DNA of 64,000 bases from Sphingomicrobium arenosum (GCF_026157085.1 NZ_JANPVN010000001.1:310001-374000), one strand, 5' to 3'. Positions 1 to 9,263 are shown, numbered from the stretch's first letter. The notes: a model not told the origin generated them from the sequence alone. A program made the numbers and translations.

Positions 1-1
1 A

Positions 2-259
2 CTCCGCCACGACCGCGTCGAGGATTTCCGCGCCCGCAACCCCTGGGTCGATGCGCTCGACGTCAGGTTCGAGGACGTCAGCCGCGACTGGCGCGGCCAG
101 ATGCACCGTATCTACGCCTTCCTCGGACGCGACCTCGACCCGAAAGTCGAGGCCGCGATGCAGGCCTTCCTCGGCAAGAGCAAGGCGCACCACAAGCACC
201 GTTACGCGCTCGGGGATTTCGGCCTCACCGAAGCGCAGGTCCGCGCCGAATTCGCCTAG
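2..259 (+). CDS. Sulfotransferase family protein, C-terminal part
   Basis: The frame is open from the window edge, so only the last 85 residues are present. The order of features fits the 3' end of a PAPS-dependent sulfotransferase: an RFEDV strand, a region with IYAFLGRDLD, and a tail with KAHHKHRYALGDFGLT. Family knowledge: these enzymes move a sulfuryl group from PAPS to a hydroxyl or amine acceptor; the PAPS-binding P-loop would lie upstream, outside the window. The stop codon overlaps by four bases the stop of the convergent photolyase gene. The substrate cannot be told. Confidence 0.6.
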   Translation, partial: LRHDRVEDFRARNPWVDALDVRFEDVSRDWRGQMHRIYAFLGRDLDPKVEAAMQAFLGKSKAHHKHRYALGDFGLTEAQVRAEFA

Positions 260-1806
260 CGCGCCCAGCCGTCATCGGCAGGCGATAGCGTCTTTAAAAA
301 CGCCGCCGCGCTCTCCCGATACTCTTCCTTGCGCTCATCCCCCATCCGGTCCCAGGTCGCGAAGATCCGCCCGATGCGGTGATTGCCCTCGAGCTTGTCG
401 CGATTGCGATCCATGAAGTCCCAGTAGAGCGCGTTGAAGGGGCAGGCGTCCTCGCCCGTCTTCTTCTTCACGTCGTAGCGGCACTGCCCGCAATAATCGG
501 ACATCTTGTTGATGTAATTGCCGCTCGCCGCATAGGGCTTGGAGGCCATGTCGCCGCCATCGGCATAGAGCGCCATGCCGACCACATTGGGCTGTTCGAC
601 CCATTCATAGGCATCGGCATAGACGACGAGGAACCAGTCCTGCACGTCGCGCGGACGCACCCCCGCGATCAGCGCAAAATTGCCGAGGATCATCAGCCGC
701 TGGATATGATGCGCATAGGCATGCTCGCGCGTCGTGCGCACCGCTTCGGCCAGGCAATGCATGTCGGTCTCGCCGGTCCAGTAGAAGTCCGGCAGGTGGC
801 GCCGATTGCCGAAGAAATTCTCCGCGCCATAATCGCGATCCTCCCACCAGTAGATGCCGCGGATATATTCGCGCCAGCCGATGATCTGGCGGATGAAGCC
901 CTCCACCGCCTCGATCGGGGCATAACCGTCGCGATAGGCCTGTTCCGCCCGCTGGCACACCTCGAGCGGGTCGAGCAGCCCGCAGTTGATGCTGGTCGAC
1001 AGGAGCGCATGGTTCATGAAGTCCTCGCCCGTCAGCATCGCATCCTGCGTCGCGCCGAAACAGGGCAGGCGATGGGCGATGAAGTCGTCCAGTGCCTCCT
1101 CCGCCTGCGCCGCCGTCACCGGCCAGCCGAAGCTATCCAGCGTGCCGAAATGCTCGCCGAACCGCTCGGCGACGAGATCGATGACACCTTGCGTAATCTC
1201 GTCCGGCGCGAAGGTCGGGCGCTCCGGGAAGTGCGTATCGGGATCGGCGCTGTCGCGGTTCTCCGCATCGAAGTTCCAGCGCCCCACGACCGGCTCCTCG
1301 CCGTCCATCAAGAGCCCTGTCTTCGCCCGCATCTCGCGATAGAAATGCTCCATCCTGAGGCCCTTGCGCCCTTGTGCCCAGGCGCAGAATTCGGCGATCG
1401 AGCAGATGAAGCGCGTGTCGGGCAAAATGGTGACGGGAAGGCCGAAGCGATGCTCCCAACCCGCGATCGCGTCCATCACCCGCCGCTCGCCCGCCTCGAC
1501 GATGCGAATGGCGTCGACATCGTGCCGCGCGCTCGCCCGCTCGACCTCTCCGGTAAAACTGCCCGAATTGCCCTCGTCGTCGAGCTTCACATAGTCGACC
1601 TCATACCCCTTCTCCTCGAGCTCGGCGGCGAAATGCCGCATCGCCGAGAAGAGCAGCGCGATCTTCTGGGGGTGGTGCTTCACGTAGGTCGCCTCGTCCC
1701 AAACCTCCATCATCAGCACGATGCAGGAAGCGGGATCCTCGTCGGGCAGGCTGGCGAGATCATGGCTGAGCTGGTCGCCGAGCACGGGTACGAGGGTCCT
1801 GGACAT
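256..1806 (-). CDS. FeS-BCP family (6-4) photolyase / cryptochrome-like protein
   Basis: A 516-aa protein of the iron-sulfur bacterial cryptochrome/photolyase family (typified by Agrobacterium PhrB), which repairs UV (6-4) photoproducts with light energy through FAD. It begins MSRTLVPVLGDQLSHDLASL, the usual N-terminus of the family. Cysteines at 351, 439, 442 and 455 sit one residue after the four [4Fe-4S] ligands known for PhrB (350, 438, 441, 454), so the cluster is probably intact. FAD-domain features such as INCGLLDPLEVC, GWREYIRG and HHIQRLMILGNFAL are present. An upstream in-frame ATG at 1848 would add 14 residues; 1806 fits the family better. It is divergent from the S9 peptidase gene. 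Confidence 0.9.
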   Translation of the reverse strand: MSRTLVPVLGDQLSHDLASLPDEDPASCIVLMMEVWDEATYVKHHPQKIALLFSAMRHFAAELEEKGYEVDYVKLDDEGNSGSFTGEVERASARHDVDAIRIVEAGERRVMDAIAGWEHRFGLPVTILPDTRFICSIAEFCAWAQGRKGLRMEHFYREMRAKTGLLMDGEEPVVGRWNFDAENRDSADPDTHFPERPTFAPDEITQGVIDLVAERFGEHFGTLDSFGWPVTAAQAEEALDDFIAHRLPCFGATQDAMLTGEDFMNHALLSTSINCGLLDPLEVCQRAEQAYRDGYAPIEAVEGFIRQIIGWREYIRGIYWWEDRDYGAENFFGNRRHLPDFYWTGETDMHCLAEAVRTTREHAYAHHIQRLMILGNFALIAGVRPRDVQDWFLVVYADAYEWVEQPNVVGMALYADGGDMASKPYAASGNYINKMSDYCGQCRYDVKKKTGEDACPFNALYWDFMDRNRDKLEGNHRIGRIFATWDRMGDERKEEYRESAAAFLKTLSPADDGWAR

Positions 1807-1840
1807 GCGCGCCCAACGTGCCGCCGACCCGCGAGGTTCA

Positions 1841-1876
1841 TCGACCATCGCGGCTCCCCGTTCGACCAACGACCAA
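1841..1876 (+). promoter_or_regulatory. Direct repeats spaced 21 bp upstream of the S9 peptidase
   Basis: TCGACCATCG (1841-1850) is followed exactly 21 bp later by TCGACCAACG (1862-1871), and a third overlapping CGACCAACGAC begins at 1870. The same ten-base motif with the same 21-bp period occurs before the DUF2807 gene at 43549, and in a weaker form before the one at 41303. Two helical turns between copies suggests a dimeric activator. The site lies about 75 bp before the peptidase start and between the divergent genes. The factor is unknown. Confidence 0.4.
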
Positions 1877-1945
1877 CGACCCCCTTCACAAGCGCGCTTT
1901 CCTCCCCTCTTATCGCGCCAATCGAAGTTCCCCGGGGAGGATCCT

Positions 1946-4363
1946 ATGCGTTTGTTATTCGCCAGCTGCGCGCTCGCCGCGCTGACCAGCCCGCTTGCCG
2001 TCACCGCCGCCGCCGCGCAGGACAGCTATCGCTTGCCGCCCGCCGAGGTCGCCGACATCGTCATGCGCGCCCCGCCGCCCACTGTGTCGGTCTCGCCCGA
2101 CGGCGACCAGCTGCTGTTGCTCCACCGCGAAAGCTATCCTCCTGTTTCCGAACTGGCCAAGCCAATGGAGCGCCTCGCGGGGATCAAGCTCGATCCCGCG
2201 ATCAACGACAATTACAATCCGCGCGCCTATGTCGGCATGACGCTGCGCGATATCGCGACCGGCGAGGAGCGCGTCGTCGCGCTACCCGACAATGCCGACA
2301 TCGCCGACGTGAACTGGTCCCCCGACGGCAATCACGTCGTCTTCACCCACACCCGCGCCGACGGCATGGCACTGATGCTGCTCGACACGCGCTCGGGCAC
2401 CGCCCGTACGCTGCTCGAAAGCGGCATCAACCCGATCTTCCAGGAACCCAGCTTCCTGCCTGACGGCCGCGTCCTCGCGCTCATCTCGCCGCCGGCGCGC
2501 GGTCCCATGCCGCAACCCTCGCTCAGCCCCGAAGGCCCCGCCATCCAGGACGCCGCCGGGGGCGAGGAAGCGCAGACCCGCACCTGGCAGAACCTTCTCG
2601 AAAATCCCGATGACGAAGCGCGTTTCGAATGGCTCGCTACCAGCATGCCGGTCGCCTTCCCGCTCGATGGCGGCGCGCCGGTCGCGCTCGGCTCGCCGCG
2701 CATCTACCAATCGGTCGCCCCGTCGCCCGATGGCCAATATCTGCTGATGGAATGGAACGAGAGACCGTTCAGCTACCAGGTACCTTATTGGTCCTTCCCT
2801 CTGGTCAGCGCGGTCACCACCATCACCGGCGAGCCGGTCGCCGAGATCGCGCGCCAGCCACTTGCCGACAATCTGCCCGTCCAAGGTGTTGTCACCGGGC
2901 GCCGCAATATCGGCTGGCACCCGACCAAGGCCTCAAGCCTCCTCTGGGTCGAAGCGCAGGACGGCGGCGACCCGCGGGTCGAGGCCGACGTGCGCGATAC
3001 CTTGTTCGGCCTCGCCGCCCCATTCACGGCCGCGCCCCGCCGGATCGCCGACTTCGAGGACCGCTTCAGCGGCACCTATGGCATCGAGGGCAGCGACGAC
3101 CTCATCGCCTACGATTACGACCGCGACACGCGCGAATTGCGCACCGCGATCGTCGACGTCGACGGTGCGGAAGGATCGCGCGTCATTCAGCTGAGGAACT
3201 CCAGCGATGCCTATGCCGATATCGGCAGCCCCGTCACCGTCACCCTGCCGAGCGGCAAGACGGTCGCGCGCAGCGACGGCGAGGCGATCCTCCTGTCGGG
3301 TAGCGGCGCCACGCCCGAAGGCCTGCGTCCCTTTATCAGCCGCCTCGACCTCGACACGCTCGAGGTCGAAGAGCTGTGGCGCAACAGCGGCGAATATCTC
3401 GAACAGGTCGTCGACGTCCTCGACGATGGCGGCACCCGCTTCGTCACGCGCTACGAAAGCCCGACCAACCCCGGCAATTATCGCCTTCACGCGGGCGACG
3501 AGGTGAGCTGGCTCACCGCTTTCGAGGATCCTCACCCCGAGCTCACCGGCATCAGCCGCGAGGTCGTCACCTACAAGCGCGCGGATGGCACCGATCTCAC
3601 CGCCACCCTCTACCTGCCGCCCGACTATGAGGAAGGCGAGCGCCTGCCGCTCGTCGTCTGGGCCTATCCATGGGAATATTCGGACGCCTCGATCGCGGGC
3701 CAGAACCGCGATTCACCCTATCGTTTCGCCCGCGTCGGCGGCTATTCGCAGCTCTTCTTCCTCACCCAAGGCTATGCCGTTCTCGACAATGCGGCGATGC
3801 CGGTGATCGGGGCGGACCCGGAGACGGTCAACGACAGCTTCATCGAGCAGATCGTGTCTTCGGCGCAGGCCGCGGTCGATTTCGCCGATGAGCGCGGCGT
3901 CGCCGACCCCGACCGCGTCGGGGTGGGTGGGCACAGCTATGGCGCCTTCATGACCGCGCATCTTCTGGCCCAATCGGACATCTTCAAGGCCGGCGTGGCG
4001 CGTTCGGGTGCCTATAATCGCACGCTTACGCCCTTCGGTTTCCAGGCCGAACGCCGTGTCTTCTGGGATGCGCCCGAGACCTATTACATGCTCTCGCCCT
4101 TCATGGCCGCCAACAAGATCGACGAGCCGCTGCTCCTCATCCACGGCGAAAAGGACAGCAATCCCGGCACCTATCCGCAACAGTCCGAGCGCATGTTCGC
4201 GGCCATTCGCGGGACCGGCGGCACTGCGCGCCTCGTCATGCTCCCGCATGAGGACCACGGCTATCGCGGTCGCGAAAACGTGCTTCACACGCTGGCCGAG
4301 ATGATCGACTGGTTCGACGCCCATGTGAAGAACGCACCGGCACAGGCCGCCGGCAGCCAATAG
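1946..4363 (+). CDS. Secreted S9 family (prolyl oligopeptidase-type) peptidase
   Basis: An 805-aa protein with an N-terminal signal peptide (MRLLFASCALAALTS... ending near AAAAQ) and a GGGGAGG ribosome site seven bases before the ATG. The first ~520 residues look like a beta-propeller with repeated VSPDGDQ, WSPDGNH and PSPDGQY strands; the last ~270 form an alpha/beta hydrolase domain. The catalytic triad can be read: Ser664 in GGHSYGAF, Asp737 in HGEKDSNPG and His771 in HEDHGYRG. Family knowledge: S9 enzymes cleave peptides after proline, glutamate or small residues; the specificity is not readable here. The related glutamyl endopeptidase group has a similar layout. Likely periplasmic. Confidence 0.88.
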   Translation: MRLLFASCALAALTSPLAVTAAAAQDSYRLPPAEVADIVMRAPPPTVSVSPDGDQLLLLHRESYPPVSELAKPMERLAGIKLDPAINDNYNPRAYVGMTLRDIATGEERVVALPDNADIADVNWSPDGNHVVFTHTRADGMALMLLDTRSGTARTLLESGINPIFQEPSFLPDGRVLALISPPARGPMPQPSLSPEGPAIQDAAGGEEAQTRTWQNLLENPDDEARFEWLATSMPVAFPLDGGAPVALGSPRIYQSVAPSPDGQYLLMEWNERPFSYQVPYWSFPLVSAVTTITGEPVAEIARQPLADNLPVQGVVTGRRNIGWHPTKASSLLWVEAQDGGDPRVEADVRDTLFGLAAPFTAAPRRIADFEDRFSGTYGIEGSDDLIAYDYDRDTRELRTAIVDVDGAEGSRVIQLRNSSDAYADIGSPVTVTLPSGKTVARSDGEAILLSGSGATPEGLRPFISRLDLDTLEVEELWRNSGEYLEQVVDVLDDGGTRFVTRYESPTNPGNYRLHAGDEVSWLTAFEDPHPELTGISREVVTYKRADGTDLTATLYLPPDYEEGERLPLVVWAYPWEYSDASIAGQNRDSPYRFARVGGYSQLFFLTQGYAVLDNAAMPVIGADPETVNDSFIEQIVSSAQAAVDFADERGVADPDRVGVGGHSYGAFMTAHLLAQSDIFKAGVARSGAYNRTLTPFGFQAERRVFWDAPETYYMLSPFMAANKIDEPLLLIHGEKDSNPGTYPQQSERMFAAIRGTGGTARLVMLPHEDHGYRGRENVLHTLAEMIDWFDAHVKNAPAQAAGSQ

Positions 4364-4386
4364 GCTCTGCCACTGTCGCGATGCGT

Positions 4387-4412
4387 AGGGCGGCTCCGCA
4401 AGGGGCCGCCCT
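4387..4412. terminator. Stem-loop between convergent S9 peptidase and priA
   Basis: AGGGCGGC and GCCGCCCT form a perfect 8-bp stem around a short interior containing TCCGCAAGGG. It sits between two convergent stop codons, so it could act both ways. There is no strong T-run on either side, so termination strength is uncertain. Confidence 0.5.
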
Positions 4413-4419
4413 CGTCGTA

Positions 4420-6579
4420 TCAGACGAAGCTATAGGGATCGACGTCGACCGCGACCCGCACCTTGGCGGGCCAGTCGACCGTGGCGAGCCAGTCGCGGAT
4501 CGCCGCCTGCACGTCCACCCGCCGCTCGGCATGGACCAGCAGACGTTGGCGGTGCCGCCCGCGCAGCATGGCGAGCGGGGCAGGGGCGGGGCCGTACACC
4601 GCAACCCCTTCCATCTCGGGCCGCGCGCGCCCGAGTTGCTGGGCGATGAGTTTGGCGGCTTCCTCGTCCTCGCTACTGACGATGATGGCCGCCAGCCTGC
4701 CGAAAGGCGGCATGGCAGCAGCGCGCCGTGCCTCGGTCTCGGCGGCGATGAAGGCGGGGGCATCGCCCGACACCAGCGCTTCCATCACCGGATGGTCGGG
4801 CTCGTGGGTCTGGATGAACACCCGCCCTGGCTTGTCGCCGCGCCCCGCGCGCCCCGCGACCTGACTGACCTGCTGGAAGGTTCGCTCGGCGGCGCGCAGG
4901 TCGCCTCCTTGCAGCCCGAGGTCGGCATCGACAACGCCGACCAGCGTGAGGTTGGGGAAGTGATAGCCTTTGGTGACGAGCTGCGTGCCGACGACAATGT
5001 CGATCTCGCCCGCCTCCATCGCCCGCACGAATTCGGCAGCGCGCGCGGGCGACCAGATGGTGTCCGATGTCACCACCGCCGTCCGCGCCTCGGGGAAGAG
5101 CGCGCCGACCTCGTCGGCGATGCGCTCGACGCCGGGGCCGCAGGCGACGAGGCAATCCTCCTCGCCGCACTCTGGACAGGCGGCGGGCGGCGGCATGACA
5201 TGGCCGCAATGATGACACGCCAGCCGCGCCATGAGCCGATGCTCGACCATCCACGCGGTGCAATTGGGGCATTGGAAGCGATGCCCGCAGTTCCGGCACA
5301 GGGTAAGCGGCGCAAAACCGCGGCGGTTGAGGAAGAGCAGGCTCTGCTCGCCCGCCGCCAGATTGGCCTCCAACTCGCGCACCAGCGTCGGGGCGAGCCA
5401 CTTGCCGCGTAGCGGCGGGTCCTGCGTCAGGTCGATGGCGGTCAGCTCGGGGAGCTGCGCCTCGGCATGGCGTTCTTCGAGCCGCACCTCGTCGTAGCGC
5501 CCGATCTCGACCATATGCCGCGTCTCGATCGCGGGGGTCGCGCTGGCGAGGATGACGGGGAATTGCTCGAACTGCCCGCGCATTACCGCGACATCGCGGG
5601 CATGATATTGCACGCCTTCTTCCTGCTTGAAGCTGGTCTCATGCGCCTCGTCGACGATGACGAGCTTGAGGTCGCGATAGGGGAGGAACAGGCTGGACCG
5701 TGCGCCGACGACGACTTTCGCCGTGCCCTCCGCGATCCCGCGCCAGGCCCGCCGTCGCTCCGAGCCGCGAAGGTCCGAGTGCCAGGCGATGGGCGCGCAG
5801 CCGAACCGCCGCTCAAACCGCTGGAGGAACGGCTCGGTCAGCGCGATTTCGGGCAGAAGGACGAGGACCTGTCCGCCCTGCCGCAGCGCTTCTGCCAGCG
5901 CTTCGAAATAGACTTCGGTCTTGCCCGAGCCAGTGATGCCGTCGAGCAGGATGGGCGCAAAGCCACCGCCGATCGCATCCCGTAGCGTGGCCGCCGCCTC
6001 CGCCTGCTCGGGGCGAAGATCGACAGAAGAGAAATCGGGGTCGGGCTGGGGGAAGGGCGCATCGGCATCGACCTCGACGGCCTCCAGCGCGCCGGCTTTC
6101 ACCAACCCTCGGACCACCCCGTCTGACACCCCTGCCTTGGCGGCGAGTTCGCGCACGCTGCCTTGCCGCCCTTCCAGTTCGCGCAGTGCCTTTTCGCGGG
6201 TCGCGGTGAGGCGAGGGGGGGCGAGGCCGGTGAGGCGATATTCGACCATCTGCCGCGGGCTGGCGAAGGCCGCGCTTGGCAGCATCATCCTGAGCACGCT
6301 GGCGAGCGGGGAGCAGTAATAGGTGGCGGTCCACTCGGCCAAGCGGCGCAGCTCGGCGGAGAGCGGCGGCACGTCGATCGCGCCGATCAGCGGGCGGAGC
6401 CGATTGTCGCCGACTTCCTCGGTCGGCAGACGTTCGGGCTCCCACACCACGCCGGTCAGTTGGCGCGGGCCCAGCGGCACGGTGACGAGCGTGCCGGGCG
6501 GTGCTTCAACGCCCTCCGGCAGCCGATAGTCGAGCGGCCCCAAAGCGGCGTTCAGCGTGACGACGCGAACGCGCTCCAT
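4420..6579 (-). CDS. priA: Primosomal protein N', replication restart helicase PriA
   Basis: A 719-aa 3'-to-5' superfamily 2 DNA helicase that reloads the replisome at stalled forks. Visible parts are the N-terminal DNA-binding domain, Walker A GITGSGKTEVY (Lys220), DEAH box at 310-313, two zinc-binding cysteine clusters (CRNCGHRFQCPNC, then CHHCGH...CPECG) and late helicase motifs VGTQLVTKGYHFPN and QVAGRAGRG. Length is normal for the family. It starts three bases after the purC stop, so the two are probably cotranscribed. Confidence 0.96.
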   Translation of the reverse strand: MERVRVVTLNAALGPLDYRLPEGVEAPPGTLVTVPLGPRQLTGVVWEPERLPTEEVGDNRLRPLIGAIDVPPLSAELRRLAEWTATYYCSPLASVLRMMLPSAAFASPRQMVEYRLTGLAPPRLTATREKALRELEGRQGSVRELAAKAGVSDGVVRGLVKAGALEAVEVDADAPFPQPDPDFSSVDLRPEQAEAAATLRDAIGGGFAPILLDGITGSGKTEVYFEALAEALRQGGQVLVLLPEIALTEPFLQRFERRFGCAPIAWHSDLRGSERRRAWRGIAEGTAKVVVGARSSLFLPYRDLKLVIVDEAHETSFKQEEGVQYHARDVAVMRGQFEQFPVILASATPAIETRHMVEIGRYDEVRLEERHAEAQLPELTAIDLTQDPPLRGKWLAPTLVRELEANLAAGEQSLLFLNRRGFAPLTLCRNCGHRFQCPNCTAWMVEHRLMARLACHHCGHVMPPPAACPECGEEDCLVACGPGVERIADEVGALFPEARTAVVTSDTIWSPARAAEFVRAMEAGEIDIVVGTQLVTKGYHFPNLTLVGVVDADLGLQGGDLRAAERTFQQVSQVAGRAGRGDKPGRVFIQTHEPDHPVMEALVSGDAPAFIAAETEARRAAAMPPFGRLAAIIVSSEDEEAAKLIAQQLGRARPEMEGVAVYGPAPAPLAMLRGRHRQRLLVHAERRVDVQAAIRDWLATVDWPAKVRVAVDVDPYSFV

Positions 6580-6582
6580 GGA

Positions 6583-7371
6583 CTAGTCCTTGGCTTCGCG
6601 CTTCTTCTTGGCGCTGTCGAAATCGAGCACCGCGCTCTCCTCGCCCTCTGGCTGGAGGAGGCCGAGGCGACGGGCGACTTCCTGATAGGCCTCGGCAATT
6701 TCGCCGAGGTCCTGGCGGAAGCGGTCCTTGTCCAATTTGCGGTTGGACGCGATGTCCCACAGGCGGCAGCTGTCAGGGCTGATCTCGTCGGCGAGGATGA
6801 TACGGCTGTAATCGTTTTCCCAGATCCGGCCGAACTCCAATTTGAAGTCGACGAGGCGGATGCCGATGCCGGCGAACAGGCCGCACATGTAATCGTTCAC
6901 GCGGATCGCCATGTCGGCGATGTCGTTCATCTCTTCCTGGCTGGCCCAGCCGAAGCAGGCGATATGCTCCTCGGTCACCATGGGATCGCCGAGCTTGTCG
7001 TCCTTGTAATAATATTCGATCACGGTGCGCGGCAGCTGGGTGCCTTCCTCGATCCCGAGGCGCTTGGTCATGGAGCCTGCCGCGACGTTGCGGACGACGA
7101 CCTCGATGGGGACGATCTCGACCTGGCGGACGAGCTGTTCGCGCATGTTCAGGCGGCGGATGAAGTGGGTCGGCACGCCGATGGTGTGGAGCGAAGTGAA
7201 GATCTTCTCCGAGATGCGGTTGTTGAGCACGCCCTTGCCCGCGATCTGGCCTTTTTTCTCGGCGTTGAAGGCGGTGGCGTCATCTTTGAAATATTGGATG
7301 ATCGTGCCCGGTTCGGGACCCTCGTAGAGGATCTTCGCCTTGCCTTCGTAGATCTGCCTGCGCCGTGCCAT
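6583..7371 (-). CDS. purC: Phosphoribosylaminoimidazole-succinocarboxamide synthase
   Basis: A 262-aa SAICAR synthetase: ATP-dependent joining of CAIR and aspartate in purine synthesis. It begins [18 protein letters not shown], the family's YEGKAK ATP-grasp start, and continues with [29 protein letters not shown] and DFKLEFGR. It is the upstream gene of a purC-priA pair. Nothing about it looks unusual. Confidence 0.97.
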   Translation of the reverse strand: MARRRQIYEGKAKILYEGPEPGTIIQYFKDDATAFNAEKKGQIAGKGVLNNRISEKIFTSLHTIGVPTHFIRRLNMREQLVRQVEIVPIEVVVRNVAAGSMTKRLGIEEGTQLPRTVIEYYYKDDKLGDPMVTEEHIACFGWASQEEMNDIADMAIRVNDYMCGLFAGIGIRLVDFKLEFGRIWENDYSRIILADEISPDSCRLWDIASNRKLDKDRFRQDLGEIAEAYQEVARRLGLLQPEGEESAVLDFDSAKKKREAKD

Positions 7372-7514
7372 GTCGTCCCCGCATCCGGTGATTGAGACCG
7401 CGCTATAGGCGAGGGGGGCAGGCGGTTCAATCGCGGCGTTGGTCGAAGCGCGGTTGGCGCGGGCGAGGCGACGGGTTAGGGCAGGGCAAAGCTGGTTTTT
7501 ACGGGGATTTTGCG

Positions 7515-8015
7515 ATGAAGAAAGTGGTGGTGATCCTGTTGGTCGCGGCGTTGGTGGTGGGGGGCTGGTGGTATGGCTCGCCGCTGCTCACCTTGAAGGA
7601 CATGCGCGATGCGGCGTTGGCGGGGGATGCGGCGGCGTTGAGCGGCCATGTCGATTATGAGGCGATGCGGGTCGATGTGCGTAGCGAAGTGCGCGAGGCG
7701 GCGACCGAGCGGCTGGAAGGCAGCGGCATTCCCGGCGGGATCGCGGGGCTGGGCGGGGCGCTCGCCGAGCGGCGGGCGGGGGCGCTGGTGGACCAGCTGG
7801 TGCGGCCCGAAACGGTCGCGGCGATGTTCGCGGCGGACGAGATGAGCGAGGGGCAGGCGCGCGCCATGGTGCCCGACCTGTCGGAGGAAGAGCTGGTGGT
7901 GACGCGGCACGGCTTTGATCGCTTTACCGCGGGCATGCCCGCGCAGCCGATCCATGCGGAATTCCGCCGCGACGGGCTGGGGTGGAAACTGGCGGGGATC
8001 GAGCGGGTCGAATAG
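7515..8015 (+). CDS. DUF2939 family protein, membrane-anchored or secreted
   Basis: A 166-aa protein starting [21 protein letters not shown], an N-terminal hydrophobic anchor or uncleaved signal. The following [33 protein letters not shown] region is typical of DUF2939 (family recognition, function unknown). The longer open frame upstream of 7515 lacks a sensible start. The gene converges with the next one, with one base between stop codons. Strongly GGC/GCG-rich like its neighbours. Confidence 0.72.
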   Translation: MKKVVVILLVAALVVGGWWYGSPLLTLKDMRDAALAGDAAALSGHVDYEAMRVDVRSEVREAATERLEGSGIPGGIAGLGGALAERRAGALVDQLVRPETVAAMFAADEMSEGQARAMVPDLSEEELVVTRHGFDRFTAGMPAQPIHAEFRRDGLGWKLAGIERVE

Positions 8016-8016
8016 G

Positions 8017-8715
8017 TCACTTTGCGGCGTCCCCCTGGGGCACGCTGTAGGACAAATCCCCCTCTGCAGGTTGAGAAAGTTGACGGTGGGTCGGGGGGTC
8101 GATCTGGCGGGCGCAATCGTTGTCCGCGTCGGCCTCCAAGGGCTCGGCATAGAGGCGCTCGACCTCGTCGACGGCGCGGCCATCGAAGAGTGCGTTTTCG
8201 GCGCCGACGAGCAGCGAGGGGGGCGGGCGCAGGCCGAGCAGGATGCGCGCGCAGGCGGTGCGATCGTCGATGGCGATATATTCGGTATAATCGGCCCAGA
8301 AAGGGAGGATGTTGCGCCAGTGATGCGCCTCGTCCTGTGGCCGGTCGTCGGCGGCGCGGGCGCGGGCATCGAGGCGGGCCAGCACGGTGGCGGCGAGGCG
8401 GTTGTCATGGTGGTGGCGGTGCACCTCGCCATTGTCGGGATCGCGAAAATAGGTGGCGGTGACGCCGAGGACGGCGCGTTCGTAGAGCGCATCGGCGAGC
8501 GGGGCCCGCGCCAGTTCGAGCGCCGCCTCCCACCCCGCCGCGAACAGCGGGTCGCGGTTGCGATGGTTATAGGCGGCGGTCGGCGACACGCCCGCTGCCC
8601 GCGCCGCCGCCGAAACGACGGCCCCTTCGGCCAAGCGATCGAGGAAAAAGGCGCGGCGAATCGGCGTGAACCCGCGCTGGGCGCGGCGGGAGGGTGCGGG
8701 GAGGGTGTCGGTCAT
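8017..8715 (-). CDS. HTH-containing protein of unknown function
   Basis: A 232-aa soluble protein. Residues ~20-55 (RRAFFLDRLAEGAVVSAAAR, then AGVSPTAAYNHR) have the shape of a helix-turn-helix like that of phage terminase small subunits. The rest is alanine/arginine-rich and ends in DLSYSVPQGDAAK. No phage gene is near, so a terminase role is not supported. A DNA-binding role is inference only. An 11-bp sequence, GCTGTAGGACA, occurs within its 3' end (8044-8054) and again just before its start (8740-8750). Confidence 0.6.
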   Translation of the reverse strand: MTDTLPAPSRRAQRGFTPIRRAFFLDRLAEGAVVSAAARAAGVSPTAAYNHRNRDPLFAAGWEAALELARAPLADALYERAVLGVTATYFRDPDNGEVHRHHHDNRLAATVLARLDARARAADDRPQDEAHHWRNILPFWADYTEYIAIDDRTACARILLGLRPPPSLLVGAENALFDGRAVDEVERLYAEPLEADADNDCARQIDPPTHRQLSQPAEGDLSYSVPQGDAAK

Positions 8716-8757
8716 TCGAGAACATAGACCGGAATGGGTGCTGTAGGACAGAGCGCG

Positions 8758-8880
8758 GCGCCGAGCGCTAGGAGAGCTGAGCGCAGCGAGCGACCTAGCG
8801 TCGAGAGACGCCGCGCCACGGCCAGCGGGGCGGCGCAGCCGAACCCGACTGACGAGGCTTCAGGCCGCCCTGAAGCCCAC
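8758..8880 (+). repeat. Dispersed repeat, copy 1
   Basis: The first 48 bases (8758-8805) match 9264-9311 at 43 positions by hand alignment. The element continues with a GGCCAGCGGGG segment and ends in a perfect 9-bp hairpin, GGCTTCAGG/CCTGAAGCC (8856-8877). A related but more diverged copy lies on the other strand near 44480-44592. No open frame fills it. It occupies most of the gap between the HTH gene and the 94-aa gene. Confidence 0.6.
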
Positions 8881-8971
8881 CGGCGCCTAACATAGATTAA
8901 ACCAGTAGCTTTTCATTAACTATAACCGCGTTAAGTTCTCCCTGCCGAATCGCTGACACAGGAGCGGGCCG

Positions 8972-9256
8972 ATGACGTTTGTCGAGGCTGGCGAGGGCTA
9001 TCATCATCTATTCACCGGTTGGGTCGAGCCGCGCGGCGATGCCTTCGTGTTCGTGTGCGCGGCGACGGGCGCGATCATCGACCTCGAGGATTTCGAGCCG
9101 CAGGACGAACTGCTCGGCTGCTGGACGGTGCTCGACCGGCTGGAGCACGGGCGCTGGAGCATGATCGGCGGCCTCCACCCCGCCCCACCCGAAATGATCG
9201 CGAAGGCGGAGGCGCTGATGCGCGAGCGGCGAGTGCGGTTGAAGATGGTGGCGTAA
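8972..9256 (+). CDS. Small hypothetical protein between two repeat copies
   Basis: A 94-aa acidic-to-neutral protein with no signal peptide or membrane helix. An AGGAG ribosome site lies about seven bases before the ATG. Composition (GWVEPRGDAFVFVCAATGAI, DLEDFEPQDELLGCW) suggests a compact beta-rich fold with a C-terminal helix. Not recognised. Its upstream region (8881-8971) is AT-richer than its surroundings and may hold the promoter. The gene lies between two imperfect copies of one repeat. Confidence 0.6.
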   Translation: MTFVEAGEGYHHLFTGWVEPRGDAFVFVCAATGAIIDLEDFEPQDELLGCWTVLDRLEHGRWSMIGGLHPAPPEMIAKAEALMRERRVRLKMVA

Positions 9257-9263
9257 CGGAGAG

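Noticed and set aside
379..2463. Long open frame on the plus strand opposite the photolyase gene
   Set aside because: It is a shadow of a GC-rich gene read in the complementary frame; its product has low-complexity Arg/His/Ile composition and no recognisable domain.
8017..8715. Phage terminase small subunit and prophage remnant
   Set aside because: Only a vague HTH resemblance; no portal, capsid, integrase or large terminase gene is present.
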